Below, piece after piece: positions 47,646 to 55,741 of a stretch of DNA of 64,000 nucleotides (positions within the stretch are counted from its first letter, which is position 1; every line of letters begins with the position of its first letter). The stretch is from Iamia majanohamensis (lineage in GTDB: Bacteria; Actinomycetota; Acidimicrobiia; Acidimicrobiales; Iamiaceae): NCBI RefSeq assembly GCF_028532485.1, contig NZ_CP116942.1, forward strand, positions 1,364,001 to 1,428,000, written 5' to 3'. The notes under the pieces are model-generated. The model ran no database searches and was not told the DNA's origin. It saw nothing but the letters and a program-made list of their open reading frames with translations. The position numbers and the translations under genes were made by a program.

Positions 47646-47961
47646 GGAAGCGCAAGGGCTTCGAACCTGCGATCGGGCTGCGGGCCGATCGACGGCTCCG
47701 GTTCGGTGCTCGCTCTGGCTCCGCTCGCTGGCGCTCGCTTCGCTGCTGCGCTCCGCTTCCGGTGCCGTCGATCGGCCTTCCCAACTCTCGGCCCACCTCA
47801 CGGGCGAGTGGGCGTCGGCGGTGGGCCTTGCGGGAGGTGGGGCGACCTGAGCTGGCCCCGGACCGGCCGCGCCGGCCCGTGGGCCTTCGAACCTGCGATC
47901 GGGCTCCGGGCCGATCGGAGGATGGCTCGGGCGGGTCGACCGTCCGACCCCGCTCCACCTG
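47646..47961. repeat. Repeat-rich non-coding spacer at the divIC/insert junction
   Basis: No gene is supported in these 316 nt. A direct repeat of about 35 nt, with core CTTCGAACCTGCGATCGGGC, occurs at 47657-47692 and 47881-47916. GGCCGATCGACGGC (47683-47696) has an exact inverted copy at 47764-47777. Between them lies a run of GCTCGC/GCTTCGC/GCTCCGC words unlike the surrounding coding sequence. Confidence 0.75.
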
Positions 47962-50400
47962 TCAGTCGCGGTGCGCCGTCCTGGGCAGGCCCAGGGCCTC
48001 GGGGAGGTCCGACCACCACGCGTCCACCGCCGCCTCCCGGTCGGCGAAGGGCGTGGGGCCCGGCGCCAGCGCCGCGGTGATGGCGGCGAGCGAGTCGGGC
48101 AGATCGGCGGGGTCGTCGACGGCGAGCGCCTCGGGGAGCCCGGCCTGGGCGGCCAGGCCCCGGGCCTTGGCCCGGTAGTAGGGCGTGGTGGCGGCGAGGA
48201 CGGCGGGCACGCCTGCGGCCAGGGCCAGCAGGGCGGCGTGGAACGACTGGGCGGCCACCGCCTCGGCCCGGGCCACCTCGGCCACCAGGAGCCGGGGGTC
48301 GGTGCTGCACTCGACCAGGTGCCACCGGGCCTGCAGGGGGGTGGTGGCCCGCACGTCGGCCAGGGTGGCGATCTCGGGCTCGGGGTCCTGGCGGTTGAGG
48401 GCGAGGCCGACCACGTCCCACCCCCGCTCGGCGGCCAGCGCGTCGGCGGCCCGGGCCCAGGCCCGGGCGGCGCCGTGGTGCTCCTCGCCGCCGACGTAGG
48501 GGGCGCTGCGGACGGTGACGACCAGGCTGGGGCGCCGGTCGGGGCCGTCGCCGCCCTCCGGGGCCAGGCCCAGGGCGTCGTCGCCGGTGACCACGACCCG
48601 GGTGGGGTCGACGCCCGGGAGGGCTCGGGCCAGGGTCGCGGAGTCGGCGTCGCGGCAGGCCACCGCCACCGCCCCGGCCAGCAGGCCGGCGACCAGGCTG
48701 CGGTCCGCGGCGTCGTCGAGCGGGCCGATGCCCTGGCCCGAGAGGGCGTAGGGGACCGCGGCCCGCCGGAGGGCGGCGGCGAGCAGGGCGCGGGGCGCCA
48801 CCAGGCCGTGGGACCACTCCGACACCAGCGAGCCGCCGCCGAGCAGGAGGGCGGCGTCGTAGGCGGCCGGGTCGAGGGCGTGCCACGCCCCCTGGCCCAC
48901 CCGCAGGCGGTCGGCGGCGGCGGCCGTGGCCGCGTCGAGGCGGCCCAGCTGCTCGTGGTCGAGGCCGGGGAGCAGCTCGGTCAGCGGCCCCAGCCAGCGC
49001 ACCGGGCCCAGCCCGCCCGGCGGCTGGGGCCCGTCGGTGACCAGGTCGAGGGCGACGTCGGGCCCGAGGCGGGCCTGGAGGCGCTCGACGGCGCGGACCG
49101 TGATGGCGTCGTCGCCGACGTTGCCGACCCCGCCGGACGCCAGCACGAGGATCCGGGGCCCGGGGGGCGGTCCGGGGTCGGCTGGGGCCGGGTCCGGCGC
49201 CAGGTCGGGGCGGAGGGCGACGGCCGCCGGTGTGGCCCACAGCGACCCGGCCTCGGGGTCCCAGGCCACCGCGGCCACGTCGTCCATGGCCCCGGGGCCC
49301 TGCCGGCGGCCCGTGGGGTCGAAGACCCGGGCCACCCGGGAGGCACCGATGCGGGGGTCGCCCACGCTGTGGTGGAAGGCGGTGCCGAGGTCGAGGTAGC
49401 GCCCGACCAGGGTGGGCACGAAGGTGAGCAGCAGCCCGGCCTCGACCACCCGGTGGACGTTGGCCCAGTCGTCGACGTGCTCGAGGAGCGGGTCGGGCGA
49501 CCACCCGCCGAGCGCCCGCAGCGCGGCCACGTCGACCACGGCCATGGTGTCGACGTAGTTGGCCGAGAACAGCGGTGGGGACGGGGGCTCGTTGGAGACC
49601 GGCCCGCGTGCCGCCCCCGAGGGGTCGACCTGGACCACGGTGCCGTAGGTGAGGGCGGCCCCGGTGGCCCGCGCCGCCCGGTACAGGGCCTCCACCCCCT
49701 CGGGCCGGGCCGTGTTGTCGGCGTCGAGCTGGAAGGCGTGGGTGGTGGTGGCCGCGTGCAGCAGGGTCGTGCGGGCCAGGGCCAGGCCCAGGTTCACCGG
49801 CGCGGTGACGACCCGGACGCGGGGGTCCTCGGCGGCGAGGGCGGCCGCGACCTCGGCGGTGGCGTCCGAGGAGGCGTCGTCGAGCACCAGCACCTGGCCC
49901 TGCTCCTCGTCGGGCAGGCGGTCGAGGGCGGCCAGGCCGGAGCGGACCGAGGCCTCGAGCAGGCCCCCGTGGTTCCAGCACAGGGTGAACACCGACAGCC
50001 CGGTGGTGGGCTCGGGGGCCGGGCCCAGGGCCTCGCGCAGCGCCGCGGCCGCGTCGCTCCGGGCCGGGGCGGCGACGGCCCGGTGGAGGGCGGTGGCGTG
50101 GCCGGCGACGGCGCCGTCGACCTCGGCCACGCGGGCGGCCAGGTCCTGGATCCGCAGGGTGATGAGGCCGAGCTCGTCGCCGATGGCGGTCACGCCGGCC
50201 CGGGCGTCGCCCCGCCCCGCCCAGACCAGCTCCTCGAGGCGCTCCATGGTGCGGCCCAGGTCGTCGAGGGCGGCCTGGGTGACGGCGACGTCGGAGGCCA
50301 CCTCGTCGATGCGGTTCGGCGCCTGGCGCGCCCGGGCCAGGAAGGCCCGGGCCCGCTCGGTGGTGCTGGGCGTCGCGTCCGGGGCGGCGTCGTCAGCCAC
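47962..50400 (-). CDS. Glycosyltransferase family 2 fused to polysaccharide pyruvyltransferase
   Basis: The 812-residue two-enzyme protein has residues 1-130 predicted to be helical. A GT-A glycosyltransferase follows from about 134 (SVFTLCWNHGGLLEASVRSG; VLVLDDASSDATAEVA; DXD-like LDADN; LLEHVDDWANVHRVVEAG). From about 415 a CsaB/WcaK-like pyruvyltransferase begins (ILVLASGGVGNVGDDAITVR; LLLGGGSLVSEW; YALSGQGIGPL; SFHAALLALAAGVPAVLA). It would add a sugar and a pyruvate ketal during surface-polysaccharide synthesis. The GTG at 50400 overlaps the upstream PP-loop gene by 8 nt, with GGAG before it, so the two are co-translated. Confidence 0.87.
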   Translation of the reverse strand: MADDAAPDATPSTTERARAFLARARQAPNRIDEVASDVAVTQAALDDLGRTMERLEELVWAGRGDARAGVTAIGDELGLITLRIQDLAARVAEVDGAVAGHATALHRAVAAPARSDAAAALREALGPAPEPTTGLSVFTLCWNHGGLLEASVRSGLAALDRLPDEEQGQVLVLDDASSDATAEVAAALAAEDPRVRVVTAPVNLGLALARTTLLHAATTTHAFQLDADNTARPEGVEALYRAARATGAALTYGTVVQVDPSGAARGPVSNEPPSPPLFSANYVDTMAVVDVAALRALGGWSPDPLLEHVDDWANVHRVVEAGLLLTFVPTLVGRYLDLGTAFHHSVGDPRIGASRVARVFDPTGRRQGPGAMDDVAAVAWDPEAGSLWATPAAVALRPDLAPDPAPADPGPPPGPRILVLASGGVGNVGDDAITVRAVERLQARLGPDVALDLVTDGPQPPGGLGPVRWLGPLTELLPGLDHEQLGRLDAATAAAADRLRVGQGAWHALDPAAYDAALLLGGGSLVSEWSHGLVAPRALLAAALRRAAVPYALSGQGIGPLDDAADRSLVAGLLAGAVAVACRDADSATLARALPGVDPTRVVVTGDDALGLAPEGGDGPDRRPSLVVTVRSAPYVGGEEHHGAARAWARAADALAAERGWDVVGLALNRQDPEPEIATLADVRATTPLQARWHLVECSTDPRLLVAEVARAEAVAAQSFHAALLALAAGVPAVLAATTPYYRAKARGLAAQAGLPEALAVDDPADLPDSLAAITAALAPGPTPFADREAAVDAWWSDLPEALGLPRTAHRD

Positions 50401-52150
50401 GCCGCGCTCCCGCGACCAGGTCGCGGTCGGCAGAGCCGGCGAGCAGGTGGTCGACGGCGGGGCCCAGCCGGCGGGCGACGGCGGCGGGCGAGAGGTCGAG
50501 GTCGTCGAGGGCATCGGCCGCCACCACCAGCGCGGCGAGGGGGGCGACCAGGGCGGCGGCCAGGTCCTGGGCCGGCCCCGGCGGCATCACCTGGAGGGGC
50601 AGGCAGCCCTGCTCGATGGTCTCCACCAGGCGGACGGGCTCGAGGTCGCCCTCGGCGCGCCACCAGAGGCGGGCCCGGGCCGTGCGGAGGAGGGCCCCCA
50701 CGGCGTCGGGAGGCAGGACCGGGGGCGCCTCGGGGGCCCACAGCACGCCGGGCAGGTAGCAGGCACCGGCGCCGAAGAGGTCGTGGCAGCGGAGGGCGAG
50801 GTCGGCCTGGGCGCCGTCGCGCGCCCCGTCGCGGAGGTGGGGCTCGACCACGGCCCAGGCCCGGGGGCGGCGCAGGTCGTCCGTGGCGCGGGCCCGGACC
50901 CGGTGGTGGTCGGCGAGGGCGGGACGGAGCGGCACCGTGCCCGGCCGCCACCCGAGGGGACGGGGGGCGGGGGCGTCGGGGAGGCCGGTCGCGGCGCGCA
51001 GGCCGGCGGCCACCCGGGTGGGCACCCCGGGGCCGGCCAGGCCGGCGGGGTCGTCGGTGCCCCAGCGGACGGGCGGCTCCTCGCCCGTGCTCGTGTGCCG
51101 GGCGTCGACCCAGGCCCGCCGCAGCTCCTCGTGCTCGGGGGGGAGGTCGCGGAGCACGCCCTGGATGAGGGGCGCGGTGGTGTCGGAGACGTCGCAGACC
51201 CGGACCCGCTCGAGGTCGATGGGTGCGTCGAAGCCCCGGGCCGGGTCGGGGTCGCCGGCGAGCAGGAGGCTCGCCATGGTGATCTGGCACTTGCGGCACC
51301 GGCCGCAGTTGCCCGCCTGCTCACCCTCCCAGCAGACCTGCAGGGTGCGACGGGCCAGGGGGTCGGTGAGCACGTGGGCCAGGCGGGCGTCGCGGTCGCG
51401 GTGCGGGTTGCCCAGCACCACCTCGGTGCGACGGGTCGCCACCGCCTCGATCACCTGCGGGTCCGAGCCCACCGAGCCCGGACGGTCGACGGGGTTGGCG
51501 CCGCTCAGCACCAGGCGGCGGAGCCCGGCCGATGCGGTGAGGCCGGTGCCGACCAGGGCCGGGCCCGAGGTCTCGACCCAGGGGCGGTGGGGGTCGAGCA
51601 GGGCGCGGACCGACGTGGCCAGCACCACCAGCTCGAGGCCCAGCTCGTCGGCGACCTGCTGGTGGCCCTGGATGATCTGGGCCTCGACGGCACGGAGCCG
51701 GGGCTCGCCGTGGTGGACGGCGAGGAGGTGGGTGACCCGGTCGGCCTCGGGCGCGGCCAGCAGGTCGAGCAGGGTCGACCACGAGTCGGCGCCCCGGGTG
51801 AAGAACAGCCCCACCCCTCCGGCGTCGGGCCCGCCGTCGTAGGTGGAGGCCACCTCGACCCGGGTGCCGCCGGTGCCCCAGGCCGTCGCCAGGCGGTCGG
51901 CCAGGGCCTGGGCCCCCCGGGCCGCCAGGGCGTCGACCTCGCCCTCGACCTGGAGGTCCTCGCCGCAGGCAGCGGCCGCCGCCACCAGGCCCGGGAGGGT
52001 GGGCGAGGCGGTGGGGTCGAGCAGGTCGGCCTGGGCCCGCCGGACGGCCACCTCGAGCGGGGGCAGGTCGGTGCCGTCGGCCGCCACCAGGGTGGTGCGC
52101 ACGGTGACGTGGCCGTCGTCGACGTGGGTGGTGGGGGGCCGGGCGCGCAC
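50393..52150 (-). CDS. QueC-like PP-loop protein with C-terminal domain of unknown function
   Basis: The predicted protein has 585 residues. Residues about 95-300 look like an N-type ATP-pyrophosphatase: the P-loop reads FTRGADSW at 117-124 (SGGxDS in the family), and four cysteines, Cys273-x8-Cys282-x2-Cys285-x2-Cys288 (CWEGEQAGNCGRCRKC), reproduce the zinc-site spacing of QueC. The 200-residue C-terminal part (CHDLFGAGACYLPGVLWAPE; RLVETIEQGCLPLQVMPPG) is not one I can name, but resembles the end of some glycosyltransferase-associated proteins. It lacks other queuosine genes nearby and is coupled to a GT2-pyruvyltransferase, so an adenylation or amidation step on a surface glycan is a better guess than preQ0 synthesis. 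Confidence 0.72.
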   Translation of the reverse strand: MRARPPTTHVDDGHVTVRTTLVAADGTDLPPLEVAVRRAQADLLDPTASPTLPGLVAAAAACGEDLQVEGEVDALAARGAQALADRLATAWGTGGTRVEVASTYDGGPDAGGVGLFFTRGADSWSTLLDLLAAPEADRVTHLLAVHHGEPRLRAVEAQIIQGHQQVADELGLELVVLATSVRALLDPHRPWVETSGPALVGTGLTASAGLRRLVLSGANPVDRPGSVGSDPQVIEAVATRRTEVVLGNPHRDRDARLAHVLTDPLARRTLQVCWEGEQAGNCGRCRKCQITMASLLLAGDPDPARGFDAPIDLERVRVCDVSDTTAPLIQGVLRDLPPEHEELRRAWVDARHTSTGEEPPVRWGTDDPAGLAGPGVPTRVAAGLRAATGLPDAPAPRPLGWRPGTVPLRPALADHHRVRARATDDLRRPRAWAVVEPHLRDGARDGAQADLALRCHDLFGAGACYLPGVLWAPEAPPVLPPDAVGALLRTARARLWWRAEGDLEPVRLVETIEQGCLPLQVMPPGPAQDLAAALVAPLAALVVAADALDDLDLSPAAVARRLGPAVDHLLAGSADRDLVAGARRG

Positions 52151-52212
52151 CCCGCCAACCTAGGCGCCGGCCCCTGCGCCGCCCTCAGCGGTCGGGCCCC
52201 CTCGGGCTGCGG

Positions 52213-52983
52213 TCAGTGGGGCACCATGCCGCCGTCGGCGAGGAGCACCTGGCCGGTGATGTAGCTGCCGGCGTCGCTCACCAGCAGGAGGGCCGGGCCG
52301 ACCATCTCGTCGGGCGTGGCCAGCCGGCCCATGAGCGACGCCGCGGCCATGGCCGCGGCGCCCTCGGGCCCGGTGTTGCGCACCATGTCGGTGTCGACCG
52401 AGCCGGGGGCGAGGGCGTTGACCCGGATGCCCTGGGCCACGTGGGCGGCCGCCATCGACCGGGTGAACGACAGCAGGGCGGCCTTGCCCGCGGCGTACAT
52501 GGCGACGGGGGCCGAGAAGAGGAAGGCGCCGACCGACACGACGTTCAGCACCGCGGCGTGGGGGCTGGCCTCCAGGTGGGGGAGGGCCGCCTGGAGGAGG
52601 AAGACCGGGCCCCGCAGGTTGACGTCGAAGGACTTCTCCCACGCCTCGGGCGTGAGCTGGCCGAGCGGCTGGGCCAGGGCGTTGGCCGCGTTGTTGACCA
52701 CGATGTCGAGGCCGCCGAAGGCGTCGACGGTCCGGTCGACCAGGGCCGAGACGGCCTCGAGGTCGCCCATGTGGGTGGCCACGCCGAGGGCCTCGGCGCC
52801 CCGGGACCGGAGGTGGGCCTCGGCCTCGGCGCAGGCCTCGGGCTTGCGGCTGGCCACCACGACCTGGGCGCCGGACGCGGCCAGGCCCTCGGCCAAGGCC
52901 AGGCCGATGCCGCGGGTGCCGCCGGTGACGAGGGCGGTGCGGCCGGTCAGGTCGAACAGGGAGCGGAGGGCATCGGCGTCCAC
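52213..52983 (-). CDS. Short-chain dehydrogenase/reductase
   Basis: The 256-residue classical SDR has TGGTRGIGLALAEGLA for the cofactor, NNAA in DIVVNNAANALAQPL, the catalytic Ser in LNVVSVGAFLFSAPV, YxxxK as YAAGKAAL, and the FabG/gluconate-5-dehydrogenase-type ending GSYITGQVLLADGGMVPH. The Arg in ASRKPEAC favours NADP. The substrate is unknown. It is the outermost gene of the minus-strand block inserted between divIC and DUF501. Its GTG start at 52983 faces the DUF501 gene. Confidence 0.9.
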   Translation of the reverse strand: MDADALRSLFDLTGRTALVTGGTRGIGLALAEGLAASGAQVVVASRKPEACAEAEAHLRSRGAEALGVATHMGDLEAVSALVDRTVDAFGGLDIVVNNAANALAQPLGQLTPEAWEKSFDVNLRGPVFLLQAALPHLEASPHAAVLNVVSVGAFLFSAPVAMYAAGKAALLSFTRSMAAAHVAQGIRVNALAPGSVDTDMVRNTGPEGAAAMAAASLMGRLATPDEMVGPALLLVSDAGSYITGQVLLADGGMVPH

Positions 52984-53062
52984 GGAGGGGCCTCTCGGTC
53001 GGGGACCCCTGATCTACCAGGGCGGGGCGCAGCCGGCCGGGGGACCGGGTCGCCGCCACCGG

Positions 53063-53068
53063 TACCGT
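53063..53068 (+). promoter_or_regulatory. -10-like TACCGT before the DUF501 gene
   Basis: The hexamer ends 8 nt before the GTG at 53077. It would give DUF501-ppx its own promoter now that it is cut off from eno-divIC. Confidence 0.45.
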
Positions 53069-53076
53069 CGGGCTCC

Positions 53077-53580
53077 GTGCCCCCCTCCGACACCGACCGG
53101 ACCGCCGTCGCCGCGCTCCTCGGCCGCGAGCCCGACGGCGCCTTCGACGTGGTGGTGCGCCACGCCGACGGGGGGCCGGTGGTCATCCGCAACGCGCCGC
53201 TGCTGCCGAGCGGGCGGCCCATGCCCACCCGCCACTGGCTGGTGGGCGAGCCCGAGCGGACCTGGGTCGGGCGCCTGGAGGGCGCCGGCGGCGTGGACCG
53301 GGCCGAGGCCGAGGTCGACACCGACGCCCTGGCCGCAGCCCACCGGGCCGCGGCCGCCGAGCGGGCCGCGGCCCTGCCGCCGGACCACACCGGGCCGGCA
53401 CCCTCCGGCGGCGTGGCCGGCACGCGCGTGGGCGTGAAGTGCCTCCACGCCCACTACGCCCGCTGGCTTGCGGGCGAGGACGACCCCGTGGGGGCCTGGG
53501 TGGCGGCGCACCTCGACGAGGTCGGCGGCGCCGCCCCCGGCGCCGGCGGACCCGAGGTGGTGCCGGCCCCGGCGGGCTGA
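53077..53580 (+). CDS. DUF501-family protein
   Basis: The 167-residue member of DUF501 is a conserved actinobacterial and Thermotoga-type family found between divIC and the exopolyphosphatase gene. Family blocks: DRTAVAALLGREPDGAFDVV, the RHWLVG core (PMPTRHWLVGEPE), and GGVAGTRVGVKCLHAHYARW with a conserved Cys and two His that could hold a metal. The Ala/Arg-rich helix in the middle is typical. The function is unknown. The GTG at 53077 follows TACCGT, and ppx starts 38 nt after the stop. Confidence 0.88.
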   Translation: MPPSDTDRTAVAALLGREPDGAFDVVVRHADGGPVVIRNAPLLPSGRPMPTRHWLVGEPERTWVGRLEGAGGVDRAEAEVDTDALAAAHRAAAAERAAALPPDHTGPAPSGGVAGTRVGVKCLHAHYARWLAGEDDPVGAWVAAHLDEVGGAAPGAGGPEVVPAPAG

Positions 53581-53618
53581 CCTGGGCCGGCGACCGTCCG
53601 ACGGGCCAGGCTGGGGCC

Positions 53619-54563
53619 GTGACCGATCCCTCCGGGCCCGTGGCCGCCATCGACTGCGGGACCAACTCCACCCGCCTGCTCGTGGCCGAGCCCGACGGCG
53701 ACGGCGGGCTGCGCGCCCTCACCCGCCTCATGCGCATCACCCGCCTGGGCCAGGACGTCGACCGCACCGGGGCCCTGGCCCCCGAGGCCGTCGAGCGCAC
53801 CCAGGCCGTGCTGGCCGAGTACCGGGCGGTGATGGACGATCACGGCGTGGCCCCGGGCGACGTCCGGGTCGCAGCCACGTCCGCAGCCCGCGACGCGGCG
53901 AACCGCGACGAGTGGTTCGCGGCGGCCGAGGCCACCGTGGGCGCCCGGCCCGAGCTGCTCACCGGGGCCGAGGAGGCCGAGCTGTCCTTCCGGGGGGCGA
54001 CGACGGGCCTCGACCCGGCCCGGGGCCCGTTCCTCGTCTTCGACCTCGGCGGCGGGTCGACCGAGCTGGCCTACGGCACCACCGAGGTGACCTCGTCGGT
54101 GTCGCTCGAGGTGGGCTGCGTGCGGCTCACCGAGCGGTTCCTCGAGGGCGACCCGCCCCGCCCCGAGGAGCTCACCGCCGCCATCTCCTACGCCGAGTCC
54201 TGGTTCGACGACGTCCTGCGCAAGATGCCGGGGGCGGCGACGGCGCCGACGGTCATCGGCCTGGCCGGCACCGTCACCACCGTGGCCGCGGTCGAGATCG
54301 GCCTCGACCCCTACGACCGGGACCGGACCCACCACTTCGTGCTCACCAAGGAGGCGGCCGAGGACGTCTTCCGCACCCTCGCCACCGAGGCCCGGGAGGA
54401 CCGCATCGCCAACCCCGGGCTGGAGGAGGCCCGGGCCGACGTCATCGTGGGCGGGTGCTGCGCCCTGGTCGCGCTCTACCGCCGCCTCGGCCTCGACGAG
54501 GTGCTCGTCTCCGAGTCCGACATCCTCGACGGCTTGGCGGCCAGCGTGGGCGACCGGCGCTAG
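53619..54563 (+). CDS. ppx: Exopolyphosphatase (Ppx/GppA family)
   Basis: Acts on inorganic polyphosphate or pppGpp. The 314-residue single-core form is like the mycobacterial Rv1026-type enzymes, which lack the C-terminal domain of E. coli Ppx. The actin-like ATPase motifs are VAAIDCGTNSTRLLV, VRVAATSAARDAANRDEW, FLVFDLGGGSTELAYGTT and VIGLAGTVTTVAA, with catalytic Glu in EAELSFRG. The GTG start is at 53619. The stop codon TAG overlaps the stop of the convergent rhodanese gene (CTAG at 54560-54563). Confidence 0.93.
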   Translation: MTDPSGPVAAIDCGTNSTRLLVAEPDGDGGLRALTRLMRITRLGQDVDRTGALAPEAVERTQAVLAEYRAVMDDHGVAPGDVRVAATSAARDAANRDEWFAAAEATVGARPELLTGAEEAELSFRGATTGLDPARGPFLVFDLGGGSTELAYGTTEVTSSVSLEVGCVRLTERFLEGDPPRPEELTAAISYAESWFDDVLRKMPGAATAPTVIGLAGTVTTVAAVEIGLDPYDRDRTHHFVLTKEAAEDVFRTLATEAREDRIANPGLEEARADVIVGGCCALVALYRRLGLDEVLVSESDILDGLAASVGDRR

Positions 54564-54937
54564 CCCTCGTCCGGCGCGGCGGCCCAGGCGAGGTAGCCGC
54601 CGTCGAGGTCGGTGGCCCGGGCCAGGCCGACGTCGCGCAGGACCGCGGCAGCCAGCGACGAGGCGTAGCCCTCGTTGCACACCAGCACCACCACCTGGTC
54701 GGGACCCTCCAGCTCGGGCACCCGGTGGTCGCCGGTGGGGTCGAGGCGCCACTCGAGCACGTTGCGCTCGACGACCAGCGCCCCCGGCAGCTCGCCGTGG
54801 GTGGCCCGGTCGGCCGCGGGTCGGATGTCGACCACCAGGGCGCCCTCGTCGACCAGGGCGGGGAGGTCGTCGGGCCCAGGGCGGCGGCCGAGGCGGCGGC
54901 GGGCCTCGGCCAGGAGGCGGTCGGTGGCGGCGCTCAC
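54560..54937 (-). CDS. Rhodanese-like sulfurtransferase domain protein
   Basis: The 125-residue single-domain rhodanese has ALVVDIRPAADRATHGELPG as the CH2A-like block and the active-site loop VVLVCNEGYASSLAA with the catalytic Cys. The loop CNEGYAS is the six-residue type that binds sulfur rather than phosphate. It probably carries sulfane sulfur in cyanide detoxification or sulfur trafficking. GTG start at 54937. It shares the palindromic CTAG stop with ppx. Confidence 0.92.
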   Translation of the reverse strand: MSAATDRLLAEARRRLGRRPGPDDLPALVDEGALVVDIRPAADRATHGELPGALVVERNVLEWRLDPTGDHRVPELEGPDQVVVLVCNEGYASSLAAAVLRDVGLARATDLDGGYLAWAAAPDEG

Positions 54938-55039
54938 GGCGACGACGCTACCGGGGCCGGGCCCGTCGGGAGCCGAGCGCGGATCCAGCCGCTACGTTGC
55001 CCTCGCACACCGCCCAGACCAGGGGACCGACCACCAGAC

Positions 55040-55708
55040 ATGCGTCGCGATCGCACCAGCGGACGGGCCGCACCGGTCCCCGCGGACGGGGCCACCGGGG
55101 ATCCGACGGCGCGCTCGGGCGCGCTGTTCGGCCGCCGGGTGATGCTGCGCCCGCTGGTCCTGTCGGACTTCGAGGCCTGGCGCGAGGTGCGGCTCCGCTG
55201 CCACGACTGGCTGACGGTCTGGGAGCCCAGCCGCCAGCCCGGGTCGCCCGACCCCACCACCGACCGCGACGCCTTCGGCGTGCGGTGCGCGGCCCGCCAG
55301 CGGGAGCGGGCCCTCGGCACCGGGCACGGCTTCGGCGTGTTCCACGACGGGCGCCTCTGCGGGGAGATCAACCTCAACAGCATCCAGCGGGGGCCCTTCC
55401 AGAACGCCTACGTGGGCTACTGGATCGACCAGGCCGTGGCCGGGCGGGGGCTCATGCCCGAGGCCGTGGTGGTGCTGTCCCGGTTCGCCTTCGAGGAGCT
55501 GGGGCTGCACCGGCTCCAGGTGTCGATCATCCCCCGCAACCAGGCCAGTCGGCGGATCCCCGAGAAGCTGGGCCTCCGCGACGAGGGCGTCGCCCTGCGC
55601 TACCTCGAGATCAACGGCGTGTGGGAGGACCACGTCCGCTACGCCATCACCTCCGAGGAGTGGCTCGAGCGTCGCGACGACCTGGCCCGGGCCTGGCTCT
55701 CGCCGTAG
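55040..55708 (+). CDS. GNAT acetyltransferase (RimJ/RimL-like)
   Basis: The 222-residue GNAT protein has an N-terminal 28 residues that are basic and disordered. The fold then follows the RimJ/RimL N-acetyltransferase pattern: VMLRPLVLSDFEAWREVRLR, FGVFHDGRLCGEINLNSIQR, acetyl-CoA loop YWIDQAVAGRGLMPEA, LHRLQVSIIPRNQASRRIPE with the conserved Asn, and LRDEGVALRYLEING. RimJ acetylates ribosomal protein N-termini, but substrates vary. The ATG at 55040 is followed by MRRDRTSGRAAP; a later start would trim the tail. It converges on an enoyl-CoA hydratase gene. Confidence 0.9.
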   Translation: MRRDRTSGRAAPVPADGATGDPTARSGALFGRRVMLRPLVLSDFEAWREVRLRCHDWLTVWEPSRQPGSPDPTTDRDAFGVRCAARQRERALGTGHGFGVFHDGRLCGEINLNSIQRGPFQNAYVGYWIDQAVAGRGLMPEAVVVLSRFAFEELGLHRLQVSIIPRNQASRRIPEKLGLRDEGVALRYLEINGVWEDHVRYAITSEEWLERRDDLARAWLSP

Positions 55709-55741
55709 AGGTCTTCGTCGTCGCTCGGTCGGCGGAGCTCG

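Noticed and set aside
47657-47692. Possible tRNA fragment (TTCGAACC on one strand resembles a T loop)
   Set aside because: The flanking bases do not pair as a T stem and no acceptor or anticodon arm can be built.
50393-52150. Queuosine biosynthesis (QueC) assignment
   Set aside because: The PP-loop serine pattern is altered, an extra domain is present and no QueD, QueE or QueF gene is adjacent, so I keep only a QueC-like label.
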